A stretch of DNA of 64,000 nt, from positions 48,201,364 to 48,265,363 of the forward strand of contig NC_030382.2 of assembly GCF_001625215.2 (NCBI RefSeq), written 5' to 3'. Positions 36,950 to 48,612 of this stretch are shown piece by piece (positions within the stretch are counted from its first letter, which is position 1; every line of letters begins with the position of its first letter). The position numbers and the translations under genes are program-made. The stretch is from Daucus carota subsp. sativus (Eukaryota; Streptophyta; Magnoliopsida; Apiales; Apiaceae). The notes beneath the pieces were generated by a model that was not told the DNA's origin, ran no database searches, and saw only the letters and a program-made list of their open reading frames with translations.

Positions 36950-39900
36950 ATGGCTGCTTCATACAAGCTAGCCGTGATCATAAAAAGCCCTTCAAACGAC
37001 AACGAGCTCATCCTCGTAAAGCAGGCCCCACCACCCAAGTTCGATGATGAAGAGTACGATTCCTACGTTGATTCTCATCTCTGGGACTTGCCTTCAGCTC
37101 AATTGCTGTTACTTCAAGGTCAACAATCTAATTCTCAGTTTCAAATTCAGGACCTGGAGTCGTGTTCACACAAGATTGACTTAAATACTCTCGATTTTGC
37201 TCTTGCTCTCAACCAGGTTGATTATTATTTCCACTTTGTTTCTTTTATGTGAATTTTTGATGTAGCAAATAAATTGATAAAATTAATTTTTTAGTTGATG
37301 CGTTTAAAGAGTTTAATGAATTGTGTTGAATGTGATTATATGCATTATGTGAGAAGGTAGTGTAATATGATTTGCATTTTGCCTGTTGGAAATTATAGGT
37401 TTTGGCACAAGTTGGTTTTGGGGAAACAAGTGGGGCGCAATGGAAGTTTTGGAAGTTGGTTGAGGAACCTGACTTTGGCCCCGGAATTCCTGTACATACA
37501 GTTTATATTACTGGAAAACTAGGACCTGATGATGGGATCTTAAAAGGTTTGTGCTGGTCGATAATAATCGAATTGATTTTAGTTTGTTTTGGATTCAAGT
37601 AGTTTGCACAGTACCATACAAAAACTGCACTATTTAAAGAAGTGCAGTCCCCAGTTTTATATAGGTTGGGGTTCAGAGAATTGTAAACCGATAGGTCAGA
37701 TGCTTGTAATCTCTAATTAATTTAGTGTAAACTAGATTTTGAGGTGGGTAGCTATCTGTATTATTGAACTTTCATAGGAGTGACTGAGGAAAACAGTTAA
37801 GCTTGAACAACACTCAAAACCTCAGGTAGGATTATCATATTGGATAGCATTGCCTGAACATATTTAGACGGTCATATCTTTAAAGTGGTGGCAGCATGCA
37901 TTTAAACTGTAAAATACTTTTGCTTAAAGCTTGAAAAATCTATTTGTTCACGACATATATGTAATGCCGGAGTTAGGCTGTATATCTAAGCCTCTCAAAT
38001 AAATAAAAACCAGGATACAACTGACATGTAGAGTCTTTCGTATCACGTTTCATACACCTAACATCTCTAAGGCATGACATAAAATTCCTTTGCCGATATA
38101 TATAAATTGTAAGGCATTATAGTCTTAATAGTTGAAGACTTGAAAAAAGAGTACAGTAGTACACGTAATGCCTAATGTGCTAATGCTTAACTGTAACATT
38201 GAAGTGGTCAGGGCATCTGATAGCTTCATTATATCATATAAAATAAAATAATAATATTTAATTCTTATTTGTCAATGCATTGATTAGGCGCTGCTATCAA
38301 TTATCGATATGGGCTTTATAATTTGCACAAGTCAGAGGATGCTAAAGAATTAGTTCACTTTTGTTTTCTGACACTTTGATATAAAAGTATTAATAGTATA
38401 AGTTATCTAACCTGATTATGTCAAGAACAATCAACTATTCTCATATGTGCTTTGCTGTTATGTTTACTGAATTATACTGGGATTATATCATGCAGAACAT
38501 TGTAAGTGGATGTCCGACCAGAGTTGCCAAAAGTGCTTTCTTGATGTAAAGCCTAAAAGTGATCGCATAGGGCCTTTGGTTGTTCTTGGTCCTCTCCAAA
38601 ATTTAGTGCACTCTGATAAGTTGATCATTCCACCCAACCTGCATTCTCAGGTTTGTTGCTGTCCTTTCTGCTTCCGTAGCTAGGCAATAAGATCAAACCA
38701 AAAAGGTAAGGAAGAATGGCTAATCTTTAGTTAATTGGTAAAACCTTTAATTTAATGCTGAAGGAATTTAGCTCTTAAAAGCATTCTTGTAATTGGCAAT
38801 AAGAAAAAAGTTAATATAGAGTCACATAGCTCGTGTATTATTAATTTGTTATACAATCATCTTGTGTTAATGTATTATGAAGATATTTTTTGTCAAACTG
38901 AGGCTGATTGTTCATAAAATTTAAGTTGCATGAGTTTATCAAACTATAAGATTCCGGTGTTTCATTTTTTTACAGGAGTATCCTCCCGGGATTATAATTA
39001 TTCCGATGGAAAGTAGAACGGCAAAACCATATCGGACTACGAATTTGGTTGTATTTGCATCTGGGGGTAGTCATGACAGCTGTGGTGATCACAGTTTTGT
39101 TACTCATGGAGATGCATTAATAATAGATCCTGGTTGCCGTTCTGAACTCCATGATGAGGTATTGTATGTAAAACCAGTCAATTAGGTAGTCTTCACCAGA
39201 ACCATTCATGCATCCTTTGGCATACCGTGCACCTCAAAGCAGTACTTTATTCATGTATCCATTGGCATTGCCTTTTAAAGCAATATTTGTTTTGTTCAGC
39301 ATGTTTCACGTCAGTAGAATTCAATAACTTCAACTGCTCTAATTTATAATAAACCGATTTACATGTACTAAGTTTCACATTTGTCTTCACCATCTGACAT
39401 ATGTGTAATGATTATTGAACAATCAGCTTAGGGATGTTGTTGCTGCTTTGCCCAGAAAGTTAGTCGTGTTTGTTACTCATCATCATCATGATCACGTTGA
39501 TGGTAAGTCACAGGGAAAGTTGCAAGGTTATACCAAGACACACCATTTTTAAATGTCGTGTACATATGTGAGTGTAACTTACTATTAGTTGTTTGCAGGC
39601 CAGTTGACGAAGGCTACTGGAAATGAAACTATATATACTCCAACTATTCCAAATTTTTTGTTGCTTTGACTTTTTCAACTCAGTTTAAGGGACATAAAAA
39701 GTTACTAGACATTATGAATTAAAATGCATTTTACTTTAATTAAGTGACGGGGAAAATGTTAAAGTTAAGTTTTGACGGAGTATATTTTGCTTTGAAGTCT
39801 AAGTCTTTGATAAGCAATTGTACATGTACAGCAGTTTGCTTCAGTACCTTAACATCAGCCATCGGAACTGTAAAAACATTTATCACATCATTGGTTGGAG

Positions 39901-41509
39901 AGCATGATAAATATAATAAAGCCATGATATAAATAGGCACTTCATACGATGCAAATATATCTTTAGGGATTCCCTCAGACATGTACTGTGTTCGATGCTG
40001 AAAACTTCATTGTAAAGCAAATACTGTATATTACATGTTATCATCTTTCTTCCTGTAGATACAAACTACAAAAACAAGTTGGCATAGTCCTACTATCGCC
40101 TGCTTTACTCTTAAATTATAATGTTAAAGTCCTTCCAGATAACTATAAAAACAAGTTGGCATAGTCCAACTATCATCTGCTTAACTCTTAAATTATAAAG
40201 TTAAAGTCCTTCCAAATGACTCCCCAGGACTTGCAGTGTACCTACCTTTGTATGGTCTAATTCTATTATCTAGAACAGAATTTCTTTAAAGTCATCTTCT
40301 ACTTTAATTTCGACATCTCCTTTTAATATAAGCTTCCAGAAAATTGTGAAAAATTTGGTCACAAGACGCCAGCGTCTAGTCATGATGACATCTGAATAAT
40401 TCTCTGCAACTAGAGGCTGATGTTGCGTAGTGATATTAATTAGACGGTGTTGAATCTAGGAAAAAGATATTTGCCTTGGAGGATGAATTAGGAGTAGTTA
40501 AAGCATCGTTCATAGTTGACATTCTTATTTGTGTGTTTCTCTTTACTTCCACCAGTGCAATTGAGGTTTCATAAATTATACCGAGGCTGGTTGTTTCAAG
40601 CAAGTCAGACTTATTTTTTTTTATGATTTGAATGAATCTTGGTTCAGGTCTTTCAGCTGTCCAGAAGAGCAATCCTGATGCTTCTCTTTTGGCCCATGAT
40701 GATACTATGCGTCGAATTAGAAAAGGTTTCAAGCTTTGTTCCCTTTGAAAAGTTGAATATTGTAATTGGTTAGTCATGTTAATTTTCTTTTTGAGATCAA
40801 AATCTTGGACAGCACCAGTTTCATGCATTACCTTGTAGATTAGTTAATTGGTTAGAGCTCTTGCTGAATGTATTAAACTGGTTACTTAATCGGATAAGTA
40901 CTTACCAAAAACTCACATGTCATTTGTTCTTTTCTAAAGGTCAAAGACTCAAATGTGGCATTGTAGTCATCTAAATCAATTTAATACGTAATTGTTGATC
41001 AGAATGTAAGACTGTTGTTTATGAATCTCATTTATGTCCTTCACAGATGGTTTGTCTCTTAGTCATACCCCAGTTTCTGGAGCTGAAGAAATTTGCATTG
41101 GTGGCCAACGATTGAGAGTTATTTCGGCTCCTGTAATGTTCTATACACATTTCTTCCTTTATTTTGCATCCTCAATTCTGTTAGCCTATGGATTTAATAT
41201 GGTCTGCTTCGATTTTGCTCCTATAGTCCATATTAAAGAAGCAATATGTTGGAAATAGAAAGGCCTTTTTGCTTACATAACTTGCTCGCTAGAAGAGCAT
41301 TAACCATTGATGTGTATATGCAAGGCTTAGCACCAGAGGTTCAGATTCTCTCTGTTTTTGGTTGTATTTTACTGGAGCTGAAATGCTCCGGCATTGCAAT
41401 TTAGCTCACTAATATAAAGATGTCGGGGATCGGGAAGCTATTTTGTAATAAAATCCTTAAAATAAATTTGGTAAATGCTATCGCTGGTGTCTATCCATCT
41501 CAGTTTCCT

Positions 41510-41578
<69 letters not shown>

Positions 41579-43726
41579 CCAATCAACTGCTATTATAGCT
41601 TAGCTATACATATCAAAATTCTTGGTGCGTTTATCAGGCAGATTACCTCAGCAAATGAAACTTGTGATATTATCTGCTACTGAATTTCGTTTTTGATTTT
41701 CTTTGATGGTAATCATGTTCTAATTAGGGTCACACAGACGGCCACATGGCGTTGCTTCATCTCAATACTCACTCATTGATTGTTGGTGATCATTGTGTGG
41801 GGTAAGAATTTATTCTGGCACTGTTCATTTTGCTGAGTTATTCTGGCACCTTTTTTGTGCTAATTTATTTTGCCACCCTTTGACTTTCTTCAGCCAAGGA
41901 AGTGCAGTCTTGGATATCAGCTCCGGTGGAAACATGAATGTGAGTGACCTTTGTTCTCTGAGTTTGGGTAGGGTACAGTGGAACCCTAGCCAAACTAATT
42001 ATTGTCAATTCAGGGATTTAAACTTTGGGTTTGATATGAGTTGTGATTCAATCATCCGAGGGTTTGATTATCTTAGCTTTTGCTAACTTGTCCAACATCA
42101 GATGTCTTCTTTCAGATGTGTAATTGTAAATTTGTACCGAATGTATCTCATATATTTGTCACAAAAATTTATTTGTGCAGGATTACTTCCATACAACATA
42201 TAGATTTATGGATCTTTCACCACATACCTTGATTCCCATGCACGGGAGGACAAACTTGTGGCCTAAGCACCTCCTATGTGAATATCTCAAGTACGAAAAA
42301 TGTTAAATGCTTTTGTTTTTATATTAGATGACATCTGGGTAGAATCATGCTACGTGTATAGAGTTCACTCTGCATTCTCATATTCTTGTACATAGGTCAC
42401 GCTTAAGTAATTGAAATTAAATCTGGTAAAATGGTTGATCAGTTATTGTTAAACGGTTTATTCTTAAGCGAAGGGATGGCACATTCTACACCCTTTTAGT
42501 GCTGATGCTGTAGTCTTTTTGGAACCGAAGGGCTGACTCATAATTGTTTTATTTTCAGGAACCGCAGGAACAGAGAATCTTCAATTTTGAAGGCCATAGA
42601 AGATGGAGCTGAAACATTGTTTGATATAGTAGCAAATGTATATTCCAATGTTGACCGCAGTCTCTGGTTTCATGCAGCATCAAATGTGAGGCTTCATGTT
42701 GATCATCTTGCCTATCAGGACAAGTTGCCAAAGGTATAACAAATCATTTTTGCTACCCTTGCCAAGCATGTTGTTACTGCACTACGCATTGTGGTCATGT
42801 GGATATAGATTGTGATTTACTTTTTCAAGTAAATATTATATATTTTTGTGTGAAATATTTTTTGAAAGTACAAGAAGTAGTGAAATAGTTAACCTTAGAT
42901 TTAAAAAATTGTTATACGCCTTCCTTCACAACTCTAAAATTATACCAAAACCTGTTGACGTCTTTCACAGTTATGACACATTTCCACAAGAATCTGCTCA
43001 AGATGTGAATTTAGAAAATTCTGTTATTATTTTGCAGGGATATTCTTTAGAAAATTTCAATTGCAGTTGTGATGCATTTGCTGGAAACATTGGTAAATTA
43101 TAATGAATAAACCGCTGAATTAGGTATTTCAACCAGCCCTTTATCTTAGTTTGGAGTTGGACATCTTTAGCAACTGGTGACTAGTATATAAATTTGTAAT
43201 CTGGATGAAAAATTGTGGCCAGTTTGAGAACTTAGATTTCATTTTGAAAGTCTGTATTTGAACAAATAATATGTTTGGAAAATTTGAATCTTACTTGAAA
43301 TTCAAGACATTATACAAGTATAAACTTGAGAATTTGAAATGACAACTCAAATCATGTCTCTTGAAATCCAACATTTGAAATGTCTTACATGTTCCCAAAC
43401 ACAATCTTAAAATTTTAGTATGTTGCAAAAGTATATTTAGTTCATGTGAATAGATTTACTAACTTTTCTAGTTTCTCTTGCAATAACTTTGGTTATCATG
43501 TGTGCACTTATCTGATTCATGCTTTGGCTGTTGATCTGTACAGGAATTTCCTCTTCAAAAATATCAGAAAACTTGTGGGGTGCACTTTCTGTCAAGATGG
43601 CTGTTGGCATGTGCAAGTAGTCATTTTGCAATGAAGTATATGCTAGGTAAAGCTAAATTGCCTTGTGCTGTGGCTTTGGCAGTGGCTGGCTTAGCTGTAA
43701 TCTACTCTGCCAGAATCAAACATTAG
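36950..43726 (+). CDS. LACTB2-like metallo-beta-lactamase-fold protein
   Basis: Putative zinc hydrolase, similar to Arabidopsis At4g33540. Human LACTB2 is an endoribonuclease, but the plant substrate is not known to me. Twelve exons: 36950-37216, 37399-37546, 38496-38650, 38976-39158, 39427-39502, 40648-40725, 41047-41132, 41728-41801, 41894-41939, 42181-42290, 42559-42733, 43544-43726, giving 526 residues. Metal ligands visible: THHHHDH at 268-274, H333 in GHTDGH, D352 in VGDH and H392 in PMHG. A LACTB2-type helical region follows at about 412-465. The C-terminus has a hydrophobic stretch (PCAVALAVAGLAVIYSARI), probably a tail anchor. The first 190 residues begin like a Nudix fold without a visible Nudix box. 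I chose the MAASYK start; an in-frame ATG lies 39 nt upstream. All introns are GT-AG. Confidence 0.92.
41513..41574. repeat. (TA)n microsatellite in MBL intron 7
   Basis: About 62 bp of pure TA dinucleotide between exons 7 and 8 of the MBL gene. No element adjoins it. Confidence 0.95.
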
Positions 43727-44800
43727 TTCTATATAAGAAAAAAGCTGCAAACTGTACTGTAGTCTATATACTCCTAAGTCCTGAGGAGAAGGGAAAATGG
43801 GATGGTAAAGTCATGTAACTATAGACTAATGCTAGAGATTCTGATATACAGTAGCTGTTAAGAATGTTATAGGAAAATGCATTTATATATACTGCAGGAT
43901 TAGAATTTAGAACCAACGATAAGAAAATAATTTATGTAGTTGTATTTTCAGAAAGCAATTAATTTACTTCGACTCTCGCTAAATGGTTATACGTGGGATT
44001 AAAAAAACTCCATCTCTTCTATGTGGAAAATGGAAATCTAATTATTCATCTATGCAGGTTCTGTTGCAGTGTAGTAAATTTTAGGATTATCTGTCTACAA
44101 ACCTTAAGAATACTCCCATTTGACATGACAAGCTAATATTTTAGTATATTTCGTTGGGGAAGATATTCTTTTTACATATTCTTAATGATTCTTAATTATG
44201 GAATTTCTTATTCAATTTTAGCTGGTTTTAGCCGATGAGATGCTCTCACGTGATATAAAATATTAAAATAGTAAAATTTGAATTTAAAAGACAATTGCTA
44301 ATAAAAATTAACAATTTATAAATTAAATTGTTATAAATGAAATATATTATTTTAATATGATTATAAATCATGTGAATATTTTCTACCAACATAAGATCTT
44401 CAATCAATATACTTATATAAAGGAGAAGCGAGGGGCGTGTAGGTGGCGCCTCTCAGATAGCTCCGTTCTATTTTTCTAATTTTCCGGAATTTTTGGGTGA
44501 AAGATATAAAAAAAAAATTGTTTCAGATTCATTGATATGGTATATATCTTGGCATAAATTAATTTGATTCTGTTTTAGATTATTTATGGAATATAATAAA
44601 TTGAAAGTATTAGTCTGATTTTATTTCAGATTATTTATGGAATATAGTAGCTTGCAAGTTTTTTAATCTGATTCTATTTCAGATTATTTAATTATGGAAA
44701 AGAGTAGCGCACAAGTTTCTCGGCACCTATAAATACCCTTATAGGTTGTAGGGTTTTGGATCATCTAAACACAACCTACACTGTCTCTCAATATCACAGT

Positions 44801-45013
44801 TAAGGGTGTGCATTCGGTTCGGTTAACCGAAAACCGAACCGAATAACCAAAATAATTTCGGTTTGGTTAATCAAAATTTATATTTCGGTTCGGTTTTCGG
44901 TAGCCAAATTTTCATTTTTCGGTTATCCGGTTTTTTAACCGCGGTTTCATAGAATTTCAGTTTCGGTTAACCGAAATAAATTTCGGTTTCGGTTAACTGA
45001 ATGCACACCCCTA
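44801..45013. mobile_element. hAT-type MITE, GGTTCGG family, copy 3
   Basis: Begins TAAGGGTGTGCATTCGGTT and ends TGCACACCCCTA. Flanks ATCACAGT and ATTACAAT match at 6 of 8 positions, a worn 8-bp duplication. At 213 bp it is the shortest copy, and it lies inside the Helitron. Confidence 0.82.
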
Positions 45014-45386
45014 ATTACAATGATATATGTTTGTTGGTGATTCTTTTATAATATTTGTTTTGGTCGTCGGACGTATTTGTTGTTGTTTGCAAGCTTACTA
45101 TCTGTTTTATTGATATCATCAGTCAGTATAGTCGTATGCTATTTATATGCAGGTAGTGGTGTATGTGTCTAAGAAGTAGTGTTTGGAAAAGTTAATGACA
45201 ATGTTAGTCAAGAACATGATTACTTTTCAAAAAGAAAAACACAATTAAAATTAAAATTCGTCGTGCTTTAAATCGTTAATTACATGTAGAAACTTATTAT
45301 CATTTTTTCACATATGAATTATAGTCCAATTTTGCAATTTTAAAAATTAATATTGGTATTGCATCGAGATGTTTATAATATAAAAT

Positions 45387-45515
45387 TTATTTTATTTTAT
45401 AAATATTAATTTTGAATCATTAATATAATTTTTATAAGTCGTCGCAAATTGATTTTATTCTATAAATATTAATTTTGAATCATTAATGTAATTTTTATAG
45501 GCCGCCGCAACGCGC
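45387..45515. repeat. duplicated Helitron 3' subterminal sequence
   Basis: Two tandem units of about 63 bp share 'ataaatattaattttgaatc' and 'aatttttata'. The first is followed by the weaker GTCGTCGCAA, the second by the functional-looking hairpin GCCGCCGCAACGCG. The 3' end may have been copied once, leaving an inactive hairpin inside. Confidence 0.7.
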
Positions 45516-45781
45516 GGATTCTCAACTAGTTTTAAATAAAGCAAATGTACCTTGTTAAAGTTCGTTGAAGTGAAGAAGATTTTAGAAATAATATTGTTTA
45601 TGACAGCAGATGCTCTGTTTGTGATGCAAGATGACTTGTATTTGAATTCCAGTCAGCAAGGAAAGTAAATTGATTGGAACAGAAAAGAAGAGCAACTCAG
45701 AGAAGTTTTAGGAAATTTTATTTTACCAAAAAAAATTATTAAAATGGAAGGAGGAAGTATATAATTTGAACTAATTATTCT

Positions 45782-45783
<2 letters not shown>

Positions 45784-45827
<44 letters not shown>
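45784..45827. repeat. (TA)n tract 1 of the 45.8-47.5 kb array
   Basis: About 44 bp of pure TA dinucleotide immediately left of the TIR element at 45,829. Confidence 0.93.
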
Positions 45828-45828
<1 letters not shown>

Positions 45829-45830
<2 letters not shown>

Positions 45831-46229
45831 TCAAGTTCTATGGAGTACAAAAAATATTGGAGTACAAGATTGATATAATATAATCTAGTCATTTAAATCT
45901 TAATTTTTTTTGTTCTACAATATTTGTAAACATCCAGCAACCTGCACATTATGTTTTACAACATAAACATTGTAATTAAAAAATAGAACAGTTACTTTTA
46001 TAAATCGTAGGACATTATGTTCTGCAATATAATTTATAAGCAGAACAACAATCTTAATGCTTGTTAAAGTTGAAAGATATTAATGATTAATTGATAATTA
46101 TGTTTAATACTACTTATAAATGATAAATTGTATATAAATTTGGATAATCAGAGATATTATTTATGATTAAACTAAAAAATTATGATTTGTACTCCAATAC
46201 TCCGATGTTTCTATGTACTCCATAGAACT

Positions 46230-46233
<4 letters not shown>
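45829..46233. mobile_element. TIR element between TA tracts
   Basis: Inverted ends AGTCAAGTTCTATGGAGTAC and GTACTCCATAGAACTTAAC bound about 405 bp. (TA)n tracts lie on both sides. The interior is AT-rich and non-coding. A diverged partial copy is at 4,828-5,000. Confidence 0.78.

Positions 46234-46286
<53 letters not shown>
46234..46286. repeat. (TA)n tract 2 of the array
   Basis: About 53 bp of pure TA dinucleotide shared as the border of the elements on each side. Confidence 0.93.
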
Positions 46287-46288
<2 letters not shown>

Positions 46289-46862
46289 AGTCCTACTCCA
46301 ATAGAAACCAAATTAGCCTAAAAACTAAAAACCAGTTTCTGGACAGTTTTTTATCACTATTTTTAACTACAGAAATCACTAATTTGTCCATAACATATCA
46401 CTAATTTATATATAGCATATCTCAAGGATATAAATATATATATACACATATATGAAACGTATATGATCATCATCTTCACCCAAATCGTAATAATGGACCT
46501 TTTACCATCATTACTCGACGTTTCTATGACTTGCCACCATTGTCTATCATCACCTATAGTCACATATACTTTCCATCATAACTTACAAAACTAACGATTA
46601 CTTACCATCATCATACAACTTCTCTTGCGGCTTCCTACCACCAAGAACCTTCCTACGGATGAAATTGATCATCTATAATCGATTATCAATAATTTAGATA
46701 AGTAGATTTTCTCAATTTTGATAATAAAAATCGCTGTTTACATACTGTATAAAAACAGTGATTAGTGCAGTATAAATTAGTGATACCCGTAGTCATAAAT
46801 AGTGGTAGGGAAACTGGTTTCTAGTTTTTATTTTAAGAGTGGTTTCTATTTGATCATGAGCC
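46287..46862. mobile_element. TA-flanked element, same family as 10.05 kb
   Basis: Begins GGAGTCCTACTCCAATAGAAACC and ends TTCTATTTGATCATGAGCC. These are the reverse complements of the ends at 10,049-10,984. Internal 'atcactaattt' motifs recur, the same as 'ttagtgat' in the other copy. It is 576 bp and non-coding. Confidence 0.75.
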
Positions 46863-46878
46863 TATATATATATATATA
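46863..46878. repeat. short (TA)n between two family members
   Basis: Sixteen bases of TA separating the elements at 46,287 and 46,879. Confidence 0.85.
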
Positions 46879-47366
46879 GAGTCCTACTCCAATACAAACC
46901 AAGTTAAAATACAAACTAAAAACTACTCACTCATCTACATGTATATACCTTATATATACACATACAATATATATATATCATCACAATCATCCAATATATA
47001 CTACCAAAGCCGCTACAACCATCAAATAACATCAATATATTCGATCATCAAAAATAGCGAATCACCAGATTCTGTCCAGGTTCTGTTCTCTGTTCTCTTT
47101 ATTTCACTAATTTCTGAAGTAGTGATCACTAATTTTTAAAGCAGTAATCACTAATTTCTGAAGCGAATATCACTAAAATATATAGCAGCGATCAGCGAAT
47201 TCATTAGCAAATTTGCCGACTAGTGGGGCTGAGTGGAGGGGTGGCAGGGTGGTGGTCGGGATCGAGATAGGTGGCTGGATGATGGGTCATGCAAATGGGG
47301 TGCGTAGATAGTGTAAAATAGGAAGTTCTTTGTATTTTAAGATTGGTTTGTATTTGATCACTAGCC
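46879..47366. mobile_element. TA-flanked element, second tandem member
   Basis: Begins GAGTCCTACTCCAATACAAACC and ends GTATTTGATCACTAGCC, in the same orientation as its left neighbour. It contains repeated 'cactaatttctgaag' motifs near 47,106-47,165. It is 488 bp and non-coding. Confidence 0.73.
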
Positions 47367-47380
47367 TATATATATATATA

Positions 47381-47431
47381 GGGTCTTACTCTGGTACAAA
47401 CTTTCTTAGCGTACAAACTACAAACTAAAAT

Positions 47432-47434
<3 letters not shown>
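47381..47434. mobile_element. truncated TA-flanked element (left end only)
   Basis: GGGTCTTACTCTGGTACAAAC and 'tacaaactacaaactaaaa' match the left end of the preceding copies, then run straight into a TA tract. Only about 54 bp remain. Confidence 0.6.

Positions 47435-47478
<44 letters not shown>
47435..47478. repeat. (AT)n tract closing the array
   Basis: About 44 bp of pure AT dinucleotide after the truncated element. Confidence 0.93.
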
Positions 47479-47482
<4 letters not shown>

Positions 47483-47965
47483 AAAAAATTGATGTATACG
47501 TTTATTAAAAAAAAAAGATTGATGTACACCTAATTTAACTTATACGTTAAATTGTTCACGATTTACTTGGAGACACGAAGTTTCCTGAATTATAGGTGCA
47601 GGAAATCATCTTTGTATCATATCAAACGACACCAGCGACCAACGAAAAAAGGAATGGGAAGTAGTGAAATTAAGCAGCGCTTCCTATATGGAAAATTGAA
47701 AATTAGAGAATATATACACGTCTTTGAAGAGTCAAGCCAACAAGGAAATTGCACCTAAATTAAAACAAACTAACAATTGATTTGAACGCTATATTGCACA
47801 AGTGGCTAATATCTATTCGATACAAACAAGATGTTTCCAGAATAAAATAAGTCATATTTAATGACCCTTTACATAATTGCATAACACAAAGGGTCGAATT
47901 TATACATAGTACTCGACGGCATTAATTGTTTGAATAATCTTTCTTCTTTCTTGGCCAGGCTATTA

Positions 47966-48335
47966 GAGCAAGTCCAACAGTGTCTTAGTAGAAGCCCTAT
48001 ATATATAATAAAATATAATGTCCTAGTGATTTAGGACACTATACACATACATCTACTCCAACAATATGCCTTATCTTCATGTCTTAATATTAAAATATTA
48101 ATATATTTGAATACAACTATATATAAGTATGAAAAGGTGTGGAAAGAGAGAGAAAGTGAATATTTTATGGATTAAAATGGTTTAGGACAAGTGTGGTAGT
48201 GCCTTATAAATAAGGCACATGTAGTGTGTCCTAGTGTTTTAAGGCACCACTAGGACACTGTTGGATTACATCTTTACGTCAAATGCCTTAAATTTTAACT
48301 TAGGACACCATTATAGGGCACTGTTGGACTTGCTC
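47966..48335. mobile_element. Tourist-like MITE (GAGCAAGTCC family) upstream of GT14
   Basis: Inverted ends GAGCAAGTCCAACAGTG and CACTGTTGGACTTGCTC, each flanked by TTA, so a PIF/Harbinger-type MITE of 370 bp. It ends 277 bp before the start codon of the GT14 gene, within its likely promoter. Confidence 0.87.
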
Positions 48336-48471
48336 TTAATCTTCTCACGCGGCTCCCTCTCTCAATATTCACACTGCTAGCTCAGAACCTTCTGTGCGCA
48401 CACATATAAATTCAAATTCTCTTGTGCATATAGCTAGCTTTTGTATTTTGTTGGCTTTAGTTTTGTCTCTG

Positions 48472-48477
48472 TATAAA
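48472..48477 (+). promoter_or_regulatory. candidate TATA box of the GT14 gene
   Basis: TATAAA in the context CTGTATAAACTAC, about 135 bp upstream of the start codon and 137 bp after the MITE. It is the best TATA match in the interval. Position is compatible with a leader of about 100 nt. Confidence 0.4.
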
Positions 48478-48612
48478 CTACAACTAGTAGAGATCGCAGC
48501 GCATTGTTTTACATCTATAAGTCTTGTAAATTCTCACGTATAAACTTGGGTCTGGTTCGGTTTGGTTTAATTTTGATCTGACGATCGAAAGCTTGGTTTC
48601 AAGATCAAGATC

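Larger units (their letters stand above)
44397..45529 (+). mobile_element. complete non-autonomous Helitron (1,133 bp)
   Basis: The 5' end is TC in TCTTCAATCAATATACTT followed by TATATAAAGGAGAAGC, a sequence common at plant Helitron 5' ends. The 3' end has a GC-rich hairpin (CCGCCGCAACGCGCGG), then ATTCTCAACTAG. Insertion is between host A (44,396) and T (45,530), as expected for Helitrons. No Rep/helicase frame is present. Inside are three ~50-bp repeats (44.56-44.71 kb), a promoter-like CCTATAAATA and a hAT MITE. Confidence 0.87.

Noticed and set aside
46287..47366. Reading the TA-flanked elements as Helitrons
   Set aside because: One copy ends near CTAG, but the other ends ATGAGCC, and there is no TC start or 3' hairpin.
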